Assembly: GCA_030590185.1 (NCBI GenBank)
Contig: JAUUZB010000063.1
Span: 1-9,975 of the forward strand
Source: Deltaproteobacteria bacterium
Lineage (GTDB): Bacteria; Myxococcota; XYA12-FULL-58-9; JAUUZB01
Reading direction: 5' to 3'
DNA: 9,975 bases
The notes below the pieces were generated by a model. It had not been told where the DNA came from and did not search any database. It saw nothing but the letters and a program-made list of their open reading frames with translations. Made by a program: the position numbers and the translations under genes. Positions 1 through 9,975 of the stretch are shown piece by piece (positions within the stretch are counted from its first letter, which is position 1; each line of letters opens with the position of its first letter).

Positions 1-798
1 CGCCACGTCCAGGTCACGCCAGCCAAAGGCGTCTTCGACAAAGTAGACGACCTCCACATCCACCGACTCCGCCGCGGCGTGGTCGATCTGGATCGGGCCC
101 TGGGGCGCGGCAAAGGTCTCGCGATACAGCCCGGCGCTCGTGTCGGTGGAGGCCCCGGGATAGGAGGGCGGATAGGCGATGGGCTGGCTGCCGGCCTGGG
201 GGATGGCGGTGAAGCCGAGGTCGAGCTCGGCGAGGTAGTCGCCCTGGGCGCGGGGGCCCTGTTGTGCGTCGGCGTAATCCGACAGCGCGTAGTCGACACT
301 CAGGTCTCCCGGGAACGAGCCGTAGGGTGGCGCGTGGCCGACCGCGCCCACGGTGTAGCGGCTGTAGGCCAAGGTAACGCGCAGGTGACTGTAGGTTCCC
401 TCTGGGATCGCCCCGATGTCGATGTTCACGAACTCCGTGCCCACGAACAGGTCGACGTTTTTCGGCTCGCTGGCCGCAAACACGGTGACCGGCGCTGGGT
501 CGTCGGCGGCGAGCATCAGCTCCACCGCCAAGACGCCCATGCTGAGCGCTGAGGGGGTTTGGTAGCTCAACTCGGGGTCCGGCTCCCACGCCGGGCAGAC
601 CGTGCAGGCATCCGAGTCCGACTCCGCTCCCCCGCTGATGGTCAAGAAGGCGCCGGTGGAGGTCGTGCCCCCGGGCGCGGCGATGACCTGCTCGCCTTCG
701 CCGCTGTCATCGTCGGCACCGAACAGATCCTCGAAATCGTTGAGGCCACCGCAGGCGGCCAGGGTCAGGGAGAGGGCAGCGATCATTGGGCGTAGCAC
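1..798 (-). CDS. Putative secreted lipoprotein, C-terminus outside the window
   Basis: The frame is open from a GTG at 798 to the window edge (266 codons, no stop). The GTG is chosen because GAGGAG (810-805) sits 6 nt upstream; the in-frame ATG four codons later is too far from it, and a nearer ATG is in another frame and stops at once. The N-terminus reads MLRPMIAALSLTLAAC, a type II signal peptide with lipobox LAAC and lipidated Cys16, so the mature protein should be anchored in the envelope. It is followed by an acidic Asp/Glu/Gly-rich linker (about 20-36) and a CTVC pair (Cys65, Cys68). The rest is beta-rich in appearance. IPEGTYSHLRVTL around residues 131-143 resembles the 'G-Y-x-x-hR-h' strand of DUF4382-like beta-sandwich domains; this is a weak impression. 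The visible end is rich in Val, Asp and aromatics. No catalytic motif is seen and the function is unknown. It is divergent from the exporter gene at 984. Confidence 0.8.
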   Translation of the reverse strand, partial: MLRPMIAALSLTLAACGGLNDFEDLFGADDDSGEGEQVIAAPGGTTSTGAFLTISGGAESDSDACTVCPAWEPDPELSYQTPSALSMGVLAVELMLAADDPAPVTVFAASEPKNVDLFVGTEFVNIDIGAIPEGTYSHLRVTLAYSRYTVGAVGHAPPYGSFPGDLSVDYALSDYADAQQGPRAQGDYLAELDLGFTAIPQAGSQPIAYPPSYPGASTDTSAGLYRETFAAPQGPIQIDHAAAESVDVEVVYFVEDAFGWRDLDVA

Positions 799-983
799 AT
801 TCGGCTCCTCGGTTTGCGGTTGTCCTGTCTCGTGGTGCAGGGGACCGTCAGGCCGCGTTGCGGTCTCATCTTTTTTGGGACCCCAAAACTCCCGTAAATC
901 CGCCCATTTCGCATTTGTCATGGGGCGCCGGTTGTGTGTAGAGAGGCGCTCGAAGCTGTTCCCGATCTATCCCGCGGAGTGAG
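799..983. promoter_or_regulatory. Divergent intergenic region between the lipoprotein and exporter genes
   Basis: This 185-bp gap must hold the 5' signals of both divergent genes. For the exporter, the best plus-strand candidate is TTGTCA (915-920) with TAGAGA (939-944) at 18-bp spacing; the -10 is poor, so it is tentative. The exporter's ribosome site is GGAG (976-979), 4 nt before ATG 984. For the lipoprotein, GAGGAG lies at 810-805. The patch around 870-920 is clearly more AT-rich than the flanking genes and contains the palindrome listed separately. I see no convincing -35/-10 pair for the lipoprotein. Confidence 0.4.
873..888. promoter_or_regulatory. Operator-like palindrome TTTTGGG-AC-CCCAAAA
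   Basis: A perfect inverted repeat with 7-bp arms and a 2-nt centre lies midway between two divergent start codons, about 75 bp from the lipoprotein start and 95 bp from the exporter start. The centre is too short for a good RNA hairpin unless the inner pair opens to give a 6-bp stem and 4-nt loop, and no run of T follows on the expected side. A protein-binding dyad for a regulator of one or both genes is therefore the more likely reading. The regulator is unknown. Confidence 0.35.
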
Positions 984-3707
984 ATGAGCACCCGTCCCGT
1001 TCGCGACCGAATCTTCACCGCCCTGGCCACGGTGGGGACCGAGCATCCGGCTCGCGTGTTGATTCCGGTGTTGGTCTTGCTCATCGCCGGGGCCGCGTTG
1101 ATCCCAGGCCTCGGGGTCAGCACCTCCCGCTATTCCCTGGTGGCCGACGACGAGCCGGTGCAGGCGCGCCTGCTGGCCTTCTTCGAGCGTTTCGGGTTTC
1201 CGGACGCGCCGCTGTTCGTGATCGAGGGGGGCACCCCGGATGAGCGACGGGCGGTGGTCGATATCCTGATCCGCAAGCTCGACCAGGTGCCCGCGATCCA
1301 AGGGCGTATCCTCGGCCGCGTCGGCCCGCGCGAGATCGCCGAGGTCATCTTCCTGCAACGCCCGGAGATGCTCGCCAGCTTCGCCGACAGCCTCGCGGAC
1401 GGTCGCCAGCCGGCCGAGGCCATCGAGGCGGGTCTACCGGCGATCCTCGACTCCATGCGTGGTCAGTTCAACACCCTGGCCGCCACCCTGCAGATGCAGG
1501 CCCTGATGCCGTTCAACCGCACGCTTGGCCCCGAGCAAACCCGTGAGGCCCTCGACGGCCTCAAGAACCTCGCCGACGCAGCCACCATCGCCCTCGGTGG
1601 GGAGGACATCTTTCATCGGTTGATGCAGGCCGACAACAACCCCAACACGAAGTCGAATCTGATCGACGAGTATGGCTACACCACGACCTCGGACGGCGGG
1701 GCGCACATCGTCGCCATGTTCCCGGAGTTGGAGAGCGACGAGGTCAGCTATCTCGCGCCGTTGGTCGAGAAGATCCGCAGCCTACGCGACGAGGCGGTCC
1801 AGGAGGCCGGAGCCCCGCACGTCCAGGCCCGCCTCACCGGGGTGCCCGCGCTGGCGGTGGATGAGATGTACCACCTCAAGGCGGGCATTCGGCTCACCGG
1901 CTTCACCGCGGGGTTTGGCATCGTGGTGCTCTTCCTGTTCGCCTTTCGCTCCTGGCGCCAGACCGTTCTGGCGGCGGCGCCGTTGTTGATCGGCGTGGTC
2001 GGCTCGATGGCCCTCGCCCGCTTGCTGTTCGGTGAGCTGAATCTAGTGACCAGCAGCTTCATCCCGGTGTTGATGGGGCTCGCCATCGACTTCGCGGTGC
2101 ACACCCTCGCCCGCTACAACGAGTTTTTGCGCGACGGCAAATCACCCATCGAGGCGATTCAGGGCGCCATCGTGTTCGCTGGCCCGGCCATCGTCACCGG
2201 CGCGCTCACCACCGCCATGGGCTTCTTCGTCACCATCACCACCGGCTTCACCGCCTTTCAGGAGCTCGGGATCCTGACCGCCGCCGGGCTGTGCATCGCG
2301 CTGTTCGGTACCTTCGTGGTGATCCCGCCGCTGATCGCTTCGTCGAAGATCTTCGCGGTGGCCGCCGCGCCTGAAGTACCCGGCCTCGGGCGACTCCCGA
2401 AGCTCGTTGCCCGACGGCCGCGACTCATCCTCGGGCTCGCCATCGCCGCCGCGATCCTGGCAGTGGCCATGGTGCCGCGCCTGCGCATGAACTCGCGCTA
2501 TTTCGACTTCCTCCCGGAGGACACCGAGAGCGCCATCGGCCTGCGGCGTCTCGAGCACGACCGCGCCCTGAGCCCGATCTTCGCGGTGCTCACCGCCGAC
2601 AGCATGGTGGAGGCGCGCACCGTCGCCGATCGGGCACGCGCCCTCGAGGAGGTCGGCTTCGTGCAGGCCGCCACCGATCTGTTGCCGCCGTTGACCCCGG
2701 CGTTGCTCGAGGCCCTACAGAGCCTGGTGCGAGCCCGTGAGCCAGACTGGGATGAGTTCACCAGCTATCCAACCAAGGCACAGGAGCTGGCGCAGCCGAT
2801 CGATGGGATGATCGGCATCATGGGCCGGATCTCTTTTTCCATGCAGATGTCCGGCCAGGATCCGGCACCGGCCCAGGCGGCGGCGGAGGCGCTGCGCAGA
2901 TTCCGTGCGGCGTTGATGGCGCTGCCGGATAATGGCACCCCGGTGCTGCGCGAGCTGCAGGCTCAGGTCAGCGAGGTCGGCAAACGCGCCTGGCGAACGG
3001 CCGCACGCATCGGCGTGCGGGGGCACTACGCGGCCGAGGATCTTCCGGAGATCATGCAGGTGCGCTTCGCATCCCTCGACAAGAAAGCGGTCGCCATCTA
3101 CGTCTTTCCGAGCGGCAGCATCTGGGAGCACGGCTTTGGCGAGCGCTTCAAGACCAGCCTCGAGGCCATCGACCCGAACGTCACGGGTTTTGCGATTACC
3201 GCCCACCACCACTTCGGCATGATCGAGGACGGGTTCAAACGGGCGGCGGTCATCGTCTCGGTGTTGGTGCTGTTCATGTTGCTGGCCGATTTTCGCCGCC
3301 TGTCGGATGCCCTGTTGGCCATGGTGCCCCTCGGCCTCGGCTGGCTGTGGATGTTCGGCACCATGGGCATGTTCGACATCCCCTTCAATCATGCCAATAT
3401 CATCTCTCTCGCCTTGATCCCGGGAATCGGCATCGCCGCCGGGGTGCACATCATCCACCGCTGCCGCGAGAGCGCCGCCAAGCACGAGGACGGCAAGGGG
3501 CGCCTGGATGAGCTGTTGCGCGGCACTGGCGGCGCGGTGTTGATCTCGGCCCTCACCACCATGGCCGGCTTTGGCGGCCTGGTATTTGCCGATTACGGCG
3601 CCATGACCTCGATGGGCGTGACCATGGTGCTCGGGGTCGGCACCTGCGGGTTGGCCTGTCTAGTGGTCTTGCCCGCGATCCTGGTGCTGGTCGGTCGCGC
3701 CGAGTAG
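984..3707 (+). CDS. RND-superfamily exporter, MMPL/HpnN-like, 907 aa
   Basis: This is an inner-membrane RND-type exporter of the MMPL/SSD class; relatives move lipids or other hydrophobic molecules to the periplasm or outer membrane using proton flow. The topology is two repeats. TM1 (about 25-43) is followed by a large periplasmic domain and a five-helix bundle (about 306-450). TM7 (about 481-500) is followed by a second periplasmic domain and a second bundle starting near 755. The TM4 motif GLAIDFAVHTLARYNE carries Asp369, the expected proton-relay position. The matching second-half motif GIGIAAGVHIIHR has Ala818 there. The second periplasmic entry (RYFDFLPEDTESAIGLRRLE) and the NHANIISLALIPG helix resemble hopanoid transporter HpnN, but no hopanoid gene is in view, so the substrate is unassigned. 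ATG 984 follows GGAG at 4 nt spacing. The stop (3705-3707) lies inside the convergent protease gene. No adaptor (MFP) or outer-membrane channel gene is adjacent, as is usual for MMPL exporters. Confidence 0.88.
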   Translation: MSTRPVRDRIFTALATVGTEHPARVLIPVLVLLIAGAALIPGLGVSTSRYSLVADDEPVQARLLAFFERFGFPDAPLFVIEGGTPDERRAVVDILIRKLDQVPAIQGRILGRVGPREIAEVIFLQRPEMLASFADSLADGRQPAEAIEAGLPAILDSMRGQFNTLAATLQMQALMPFNRTLGPEQTREALDGLKNLADAATIALGGEDIFHRLMQADNNPNTKSNLIDEYGYTTTSDGGAHIVAMFPELESDEVSYLAPLVEKIRSLRDEAVQEAGAPHVQARLTGVPALAVDEMYHLKAGIRLTGFTAGFGIVVLFLFAFRSWRQTVLAAAPLLIGVVGSMALARLLFGELNLVTSSFIPVLMGLAIDFAVHTLARYNEFLRDGKSPIEAIQGAIVFAGPAIVTGALTTAMGFFVTITTGFTAFQELGILTAAGLCIALFGTFVVIPPLIASSKIFAVAAAPEVPGLGRLPKLVARRPRLILGLAIAAAILAVAMVPRLRMNSRYFDFLPEDTESAIGLRRLEHDRALSPIFAVLTADSMVEARTVADRARALEEVGFVQAATDLLPPLTPALLEALQSLVRAREPDWDEFTSYPTKAQELAQPIDGMIGIMGRISFSMQMSGQDPAPAQAAAEALRRFRAALMALPDNGTPVLRELQAQVSEVGKRAWRTAARIGVRGHYAAEDLPEIMQVRFASLDKKAVAIYVFPSGSIWEHGFGERFKTSLEAIDPNVTGFAITAHHHFGMIEDGFKRAAVIVSVLVLFMLLADFRRLSDALLAMVPLGLGWLWMFGTMGMFDIPFNHANIISLALIPGIGIAAGVHIIHRCRESAAKHEDGKGRLDELLRGTGGAVLISALTTMAGFGGLVFADYGAMTSMGVTMVLGVGTCGLACLVVLPAILVLVGRAE

Positions 3708-4717
3708 TCGTCGTCGTCGCCTAGCCACCCGGAGGCCGAGGAGCCCCAGGGCACCGAGCGGCGGGGTGTCAGTGGCTCCGCAGCCATCCCCTGGTGGGTC
3801 TGGCGGGTCGGTCGGTGGCTCGGTCGGGCCAGCTAGGCCCCCGCCATCGTCGCAGAAGATGCGTAGGTCCGCGTCACAGGCGAGTTGCATCTCCTGGTCG
3901 AGCCACGTCCAGTGCACGTCGACCCGCGTGTCGACGCCACCCCGTTCGCAGCCGAGCTCGTCGTAGGTGTGGCTGGTCACACCGATCAGGCGTTGGGCTG
4001 GCTCGAGTCCGTCGTCGAATTCCATCAGGGTGGGACCGCCGGAGTCGCCGACGCATTTTTGCGGCGTTGGTGCAGTCGCACCGATTTGCATCTCCGCCGC
4101 GCCGAGCTCGTTGATCACCGAGGTGGCGTGGACCTTGATGCCCAACGACGCGTCGAGCGGATCCGTGGTGCGCAGCCCGTACCCGGCGATGGTGACCGCC
4201 GCGCCAACCGCCAGCACCGAGGCGTCGGTGGCGCGCATCACGACCGCTGGGTCGACCGCGTTGACCGGCTCATCGAGGAAGGCCAGCGCGATATCGTGGA
4301 AGTCGCCAATGCCCGGCGCCGGGTCGCTGTCCAAGGCCACCGCATCAAACTCGGGGTGGGTCACGAACCCGCCCACCGGAACGGAATTCTCCGGGAGGTC
4401 GACACCCCCGACCCCGAAGTCAGAGACGTCGAGGGCGCGGGTAAAAAAGAAGTGCTCCTCCCCCGGGATCGGACGAAAGCAGTGGGCGGCGAGCAACAGC
4501 GCGTCTGGCGCGATCAGCGTGGCGGTGCAGACGAAGTCCCCGAAGACGTCGCCGAAGTCCTCGGTGATGAAGAGCAGCGCGCCGGTTGCCGGGTGGTCAT
4601 CGACGCCGGAGAGGTTGCCGTTGATGATCCCGTCGCGCCTCGCTCGGGGGGCGAGCGGGTCGGGGACCGAGCCGCCGCAAGCGCTGGTCGCGAACAGCAG
4701 GATGAGAGCTGCGTGTT

Positions 4718-4721
<4 letters not shown>
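3660..4721 (-). CDS. S1-family (trypsin-like) serine protease, lipoprotein with MYXO-CTERM-like tail, 353 aa
   Basis: This is a secreted chymotrypsin-fold protease. The triad is visible: His80 in LAAHC, Asp143 in FHDIALAF, and Ser227 in GDSGGP. The mature start after a short propeptide is likely IINGN (from 32), the counterpart of trypsin's IVGG. Residues 1-15 ([15 protein letters not shown]) are a type II signal peptide with a permissible lipobox TSAC, suggesting lipidation at Cys15. The chymotrypsin position 189 equivalent is Gln221, not Asp, so cleavage after Arg/Lys is not predicted. The C-terminus has a Pro-rich linker (about 299-311), GDGCG with Cys314, a short hydrophobic stretch, and five Arg (334-338): the layout of a MYXO-CTERM sorting tag. 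It then unusually continues for 15 more residues. The start is GTG; GTGA overlaps the clpB stop by 4 bp and there is no good ribosome site, so translation is probably coupled to clpB. The 3' end overlaps the convergent exporter gene by 48 bp. Confidence 0.88.
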
Positions 4722-7294
<2,573 letters not shown>

Positions 7295-7326
7295 CTCACT
7301 CCACCCCACCGCTCGGATTCGAGCCT

Positions 7327-7354
7327 ACCATAGGGACCTCCGCGACCGGGGCAA
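7327..7354 (-). promoter_or_regulatory. Candidate sigma-70 promoter for clpB
   Basis: Read on the minus strand, TTGCCC (7354-7349) is followed after 16 bp by TATGGT (7332-7327), about 33 bp upstream of the clpB ATG at 7294. Both hexamers are imperfect but spacing and position fit. The CTTG-CCCC sequence at the -35 superficially recalls a heat-shock element but lacks the CTTGAA core and a CCCCAT -10, so I do not call an RpoH promoter. The palindromic element ends only a few bases upstream. Confidence 0.35.
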
Positions 7355-7362
7355 GTAGAAAG

Positions 7363-7383
7363 TAGTAGTGTCAGGCACTACTA
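7363..7383. repeat. Palindrome copy 1 (centre TCAGG)
   Basis: This perfect hairpin has 8-bp core arms TAGTAGTG/CACTACTA and extends to 10 bp as AGTAGTAGTG/CACTACTACT (7361-7370 and 7376-7385). In the minus-strand transcript it would fold 5' of clpB, or form the last hairpin of an htrA read-through RNA. The T-rich stretch after it (minus strand, CTTTCTACTT) is too broken for a standard intrinsic terminator. Confidence 0.8.
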
Positions 7384-7452
7384 CTTCCCACATGAGATCC
7401 CGAGGCCCGGAAACAGCTAACCTGGCGTATTCATTGCGAAAGATATGGTAAC

Positions 7453-7473
7453 TAGTAGTGCCTGACACTACTA
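7453..7473. repeat. Palindrome copy 2 (centre CCTGA)
   Basis: This copy is the exact reverse complement of copy 1, with 8-bp arms. It starts 2 nt past the htrA stop codon on the minus strand, so it would form a hairpin at the very end of the htrA message and could protect or end it. No U-run follows, so a rho-independent terminator is not supported. The two copies could also pair with each other over 21 bp in one RNA. Confidence 0.8.
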
Positions 7474-7475
7474 TA

Positions 7476-8836
<1,361 letters not shown>

Positions 8837-8840
<4 letters not shown>

Positions 8841-9037
8841 GTCGCGCTCTGCTCCGGCTCGGGCAGGGCGGCGCTGGTTCCGGTGGGCTCGCCGATCTCA
8901 ACGCGCTCGCCGAGGTCCGTGGCATCTGCCAGCTTGGCCAGCCGTGCCTCGACATCCTTGCGGCTGATGTGTCCCGCCGCAATGTGGCGTTCGAGCAAGC
9001 GGGAGTCGTAAAGGATCTCGTCGGGGATGTGGCGCAT
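8837..9037 (-). CDS. Small uncharacterised 66-aa protein upstream of htrA
   Basis: The ATG at 9037 has AGGAG (9049-9045) 7 nt upstream, an excellent ribosome site, and a strong promoter candidate behind it, so I treat it as real. The N-terminal half (MRHIPDEILYDSRLLERHI) is charged and predicted helical, with a second helix around SRKDVEARLAKLADA. The C-terminal third is acidic, Pro/Thr/Ser-rich and probably disordered. There is no signal peptide, Cys or membrane segment, so it should be cytosolic. The opening 'IP-x-x-h-L-D/Y-x-R-L-h-E-R-H-I' looks like short hypothetical proteins I have seen in deltaproteobacterial genomes, without known function; this is recall, not a search. Its TGA overlaps the TTG start of htrA by 4 bp, so the two are co-translated. 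That links it to envelope stress by context only. Confidence 0.78.
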
Positions 9038-9062
9038 CGTGCAGCTCCTGAGCTTCGAGCGA

Positions 9063-9089
9063 TTTATAGAACGCGCACCGGGAGGTCAA
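9063..9089 (-). promoter_or_regulatory. Candidate sigma-70 promoter for the 66-aa gene and htrA
   Basis: On the minus strand, TTGACC (9089-9084) is followed after 15 bp by TATAAA (9068-9063). Both boxes are close to consensus and stand out in this GC-rich sequence, although the spacer is one to two bases short of ideal. Transcription would start near 9056, giving a leader of about 20 nt ahead of the ATG at 9037, with AGGAG at 9049-9045 inside it. This separates the 66-aa gene plus htrA from the PhoH gene upstream. Confidence 0.5.
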
Positions 9090-9118
9090 GATCCCCCGGG
9101 TTGGTGTGCCTGGTCCTA

Positions 9119-9138
9119 ACCGGACCGGACCGGACCGA
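9119..9138. repeat. Pentanucleotide tandem repeat (ACCGG)x4
   Basis: Four tandem copies of ACCGG (the last reads ACCGA) start 3 nt past the PhoH stop codon on the minus strand. With the adjoining GGTCC (9112-9116) the array can fold into a short 5-bp hairpin (GGTCC, loop of 5, GGACC), and the repeats allow alternative registers. No T-run follows, so I do not call it a terminator. Confidence 0.55.
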
Positions 9139-9140
9139 AC

Positions 9141-9975
9141 CTAGAGCAAATTCGCCGCCAGCTCCGCCAGGTCAGAACGCTCACCCTTGACCAACGTAAT
9201 GTGGCCGGCGAGGCGCTCACCCCGGAAGCGATTGACGGTGTGAACCAAGCCATTGTTGGTCGAGTCCACGTACGGATTGTCGATCTGATACGGATCGCCG
9301 GTGAGTATGATTTTGGTGCCCTCACCGGCGCGGGAGATGATTGTCTTGACCTCGTGGGGGGTCAGGTTCTGGGCCTCGTCGATCACCAGGAATTGACTAG
9401 GGATGCTGCGCCCGCGGATGTAGGTGAGCGGCTCGATCTCCAGCACCCCGAGGTCGAGGAGCTCGTGGTAGCTGCGGTTGCTGCTGCGGCGATCCATGCG
9501 CGACAGCCCCATGAGGAACTCGACGTTGTCGTAGATCGGCTGCATCCATGGGTTGAGCTTCTCTTCGATGCTGCCGGGCAGGTAGCCGATATCGCGGCCG
9601 AGGGGGAAGATCGGGCGGGAGATCAGCATGCGCTGGTAGACGCTCTCCTCGGTGACCTTCTGCAGGCCCGCGGCGATGGCGAGTAGAGTCTTGCCGGTGC
9701 CGGCCTTGCCGACCAGGGTGACCAACTTGATGTCGTCGTTCATCAAGATATCGACCGCAAAGGTTTGTTCGCGGTTGCGGGGGCGCACACCCCACATGCC
9801 GCTCTTGGGCTTGTGGATCTGGACGACCGTCTGGTTGTCTAGGTCGATCTTGCCCAGCGCCGTGTGGGACGAGTTGGCGGCGTCCTTGAGGAAGGCGAGC
9901 TGGTTGGGGAAGTAGTAGGCGTCATCGAGCTCCATCTTGCCGTCGCGGTAAAAGGCGTCGATGCGGTCGCCGGGC
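9141..9975 (-). CDS. PhoH-family ATPase (PIN-PhoH/YlaK-like), N-terminus outside the window
   Basis: The visible part is the C-terminal 278 or so residues of a PhoH P-loop NTPase. Numbered from the in-window Met at 9935, Walker A GKAGTGKT is at 76-83 and Walker B FLVIDEAQN begins at 182, preceded by the family segments GVRPRNREQTFAVD and SRPIFPLGRDIGYLPG and followed by ILTGDPYQID. The frame stays open upstream of that Met to the window edge (GDRIDAFYRDGK), so the Met is internal. The preceding residues and family layout suggest an N-terminal PIN ribonuclease domain, as in PhoH2/YlaK proteins of about 440 aa, which couple helicase-like ATPase to RNA cleavage. The PIN domain itself is not in the window, so this is inferred. 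The stop TAG (9143-9141) is followed by a tandem repeat and 103 bp to the next gene. Confidence 0.92.
   Translation of the reverse strand, partial: PGDRIDAFYRDGKMELDDAYYFPNQLAFLKDAANSSHTALGKIDLDNQTVVQIHKPKSGMWGVRPRNREQTFAVDILMNDDIKLVTLVGKAGTGKTLLAIAAGLQKVTEESVYQRMLISRPIFPLGRDIGYLPGSIEEKLNPWMQPIYDNVEFLMGLSRMDRRSSNRSYHELLDLGVLEIEPLTYIRGRSIPSQFLVIDEAQNLTPHEVKTIISRAGEGTKIILTGDPYQIDNPYVDSTNNGLVHTVNRFRGERLAGHITLVKGERSDLAELAANLL

Noticed and set aside
871..890. Intrinsic terminator at the T-run beside the GGG/CCC palindrome
   Set aside because: No gene ends nearby on either strand; both flanking genes start outward from this region.
976..988. Shared 13-bp start context GGAGTGAGATGAG at the exporter and clpB starts
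   Set aside because: It is a ribosome site plus start codon plus a common second-codon beginning; identity over 13 bp is plausible by chance and constraint, so I do not treat it as a regulatory link.
2715..3485. A 256-codon minus-strand frame inside the exporter gene
   Set aside because: It is His/Asp/Arg-rich antisense shadow; the plus strand encodes clear RND helices over the same span.
7295..7309. Alternative clpB start at GTG 7309
   Set aside because: It adds GWSE-type residues not seen at ClpB N-termini and lacks a ribosome site, while ATG 7294 has GGAG at 4 nt and gives the family N-terminus.
9078..9100. Hairpin CCGGG...CCCGG as terminator of the PhoH gene
   Set aside because: The stem is about 5 bp with an adjacent mismatch and no T-run, and it overlaps the -35 of the promoter candidate.

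Overview
The window is GC-rich throughout and tightly packed, with six intact or partial protein genes plus one small one and about 0.5 kb of intergenic DNA. The gene content suggests a deltaproteobacterial or Myxococcota-type Gram-negative. Two lipoproteins carry type II signal peptides. One of them is a trypsin-like protease with a Pro-rich linker, a Cys and an Arg-rich tail like the MYXO-CTERM sorting tag. The small 66-residue protein resembles short proteins I associate with myxobacterial genomes. This assignment is inference from the gene families, not a database match.

Layout: a minus-strand lipoprotein gene (798 to beyond position 1) faces a plus-strand RND/MMPL exporter gene (984-3707) across a 185-bp divergent intergenic region. 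That region holds a 16-bp AT-flanked palindrome. The exporter gene runs convergently into, and overlaps by 48 bp, a minus-strand S1 protease gene (4721-3660). Everything from there to the right edge is on the minus strand. In transcription order, right to left: a PhoH-family ATPase (5' end outside the window), a 66-aa protein, an HtrA/DegP-type protease, a 116-bp element bounded by two palindromes, the ClpB disaggregase, and the S1 protease.

Functional reading: the minus-strand block looks like a protein quality-control neighbourhood. HtrA acts in the periplasm and ClpB in the cytosol, and the secreted or surface-anchored S1 protease is translationally coupled to clpB by a 4-bp GTGA overlap. 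HtrA is coupled in the same way to the 66-aa protein by a 4-bp TTGA overlap. A good candidate sigma-70 promoter lies before the 66-aa gene, so 66-aa gene plus htrA and clpB plus protease are likely two transcription units separated by the palindromic element.

I see no CRISPR array, tRNA, rRNA, integrase or transposase. The genes belong to known families. The least explained parts are the paired-palindrome element, the coupled 66-aa protein, the doubly tagged S1 protease with a non-canonical specificity pocket, and the exporter whose second half lacks the intramembrane Asp present in its first half.
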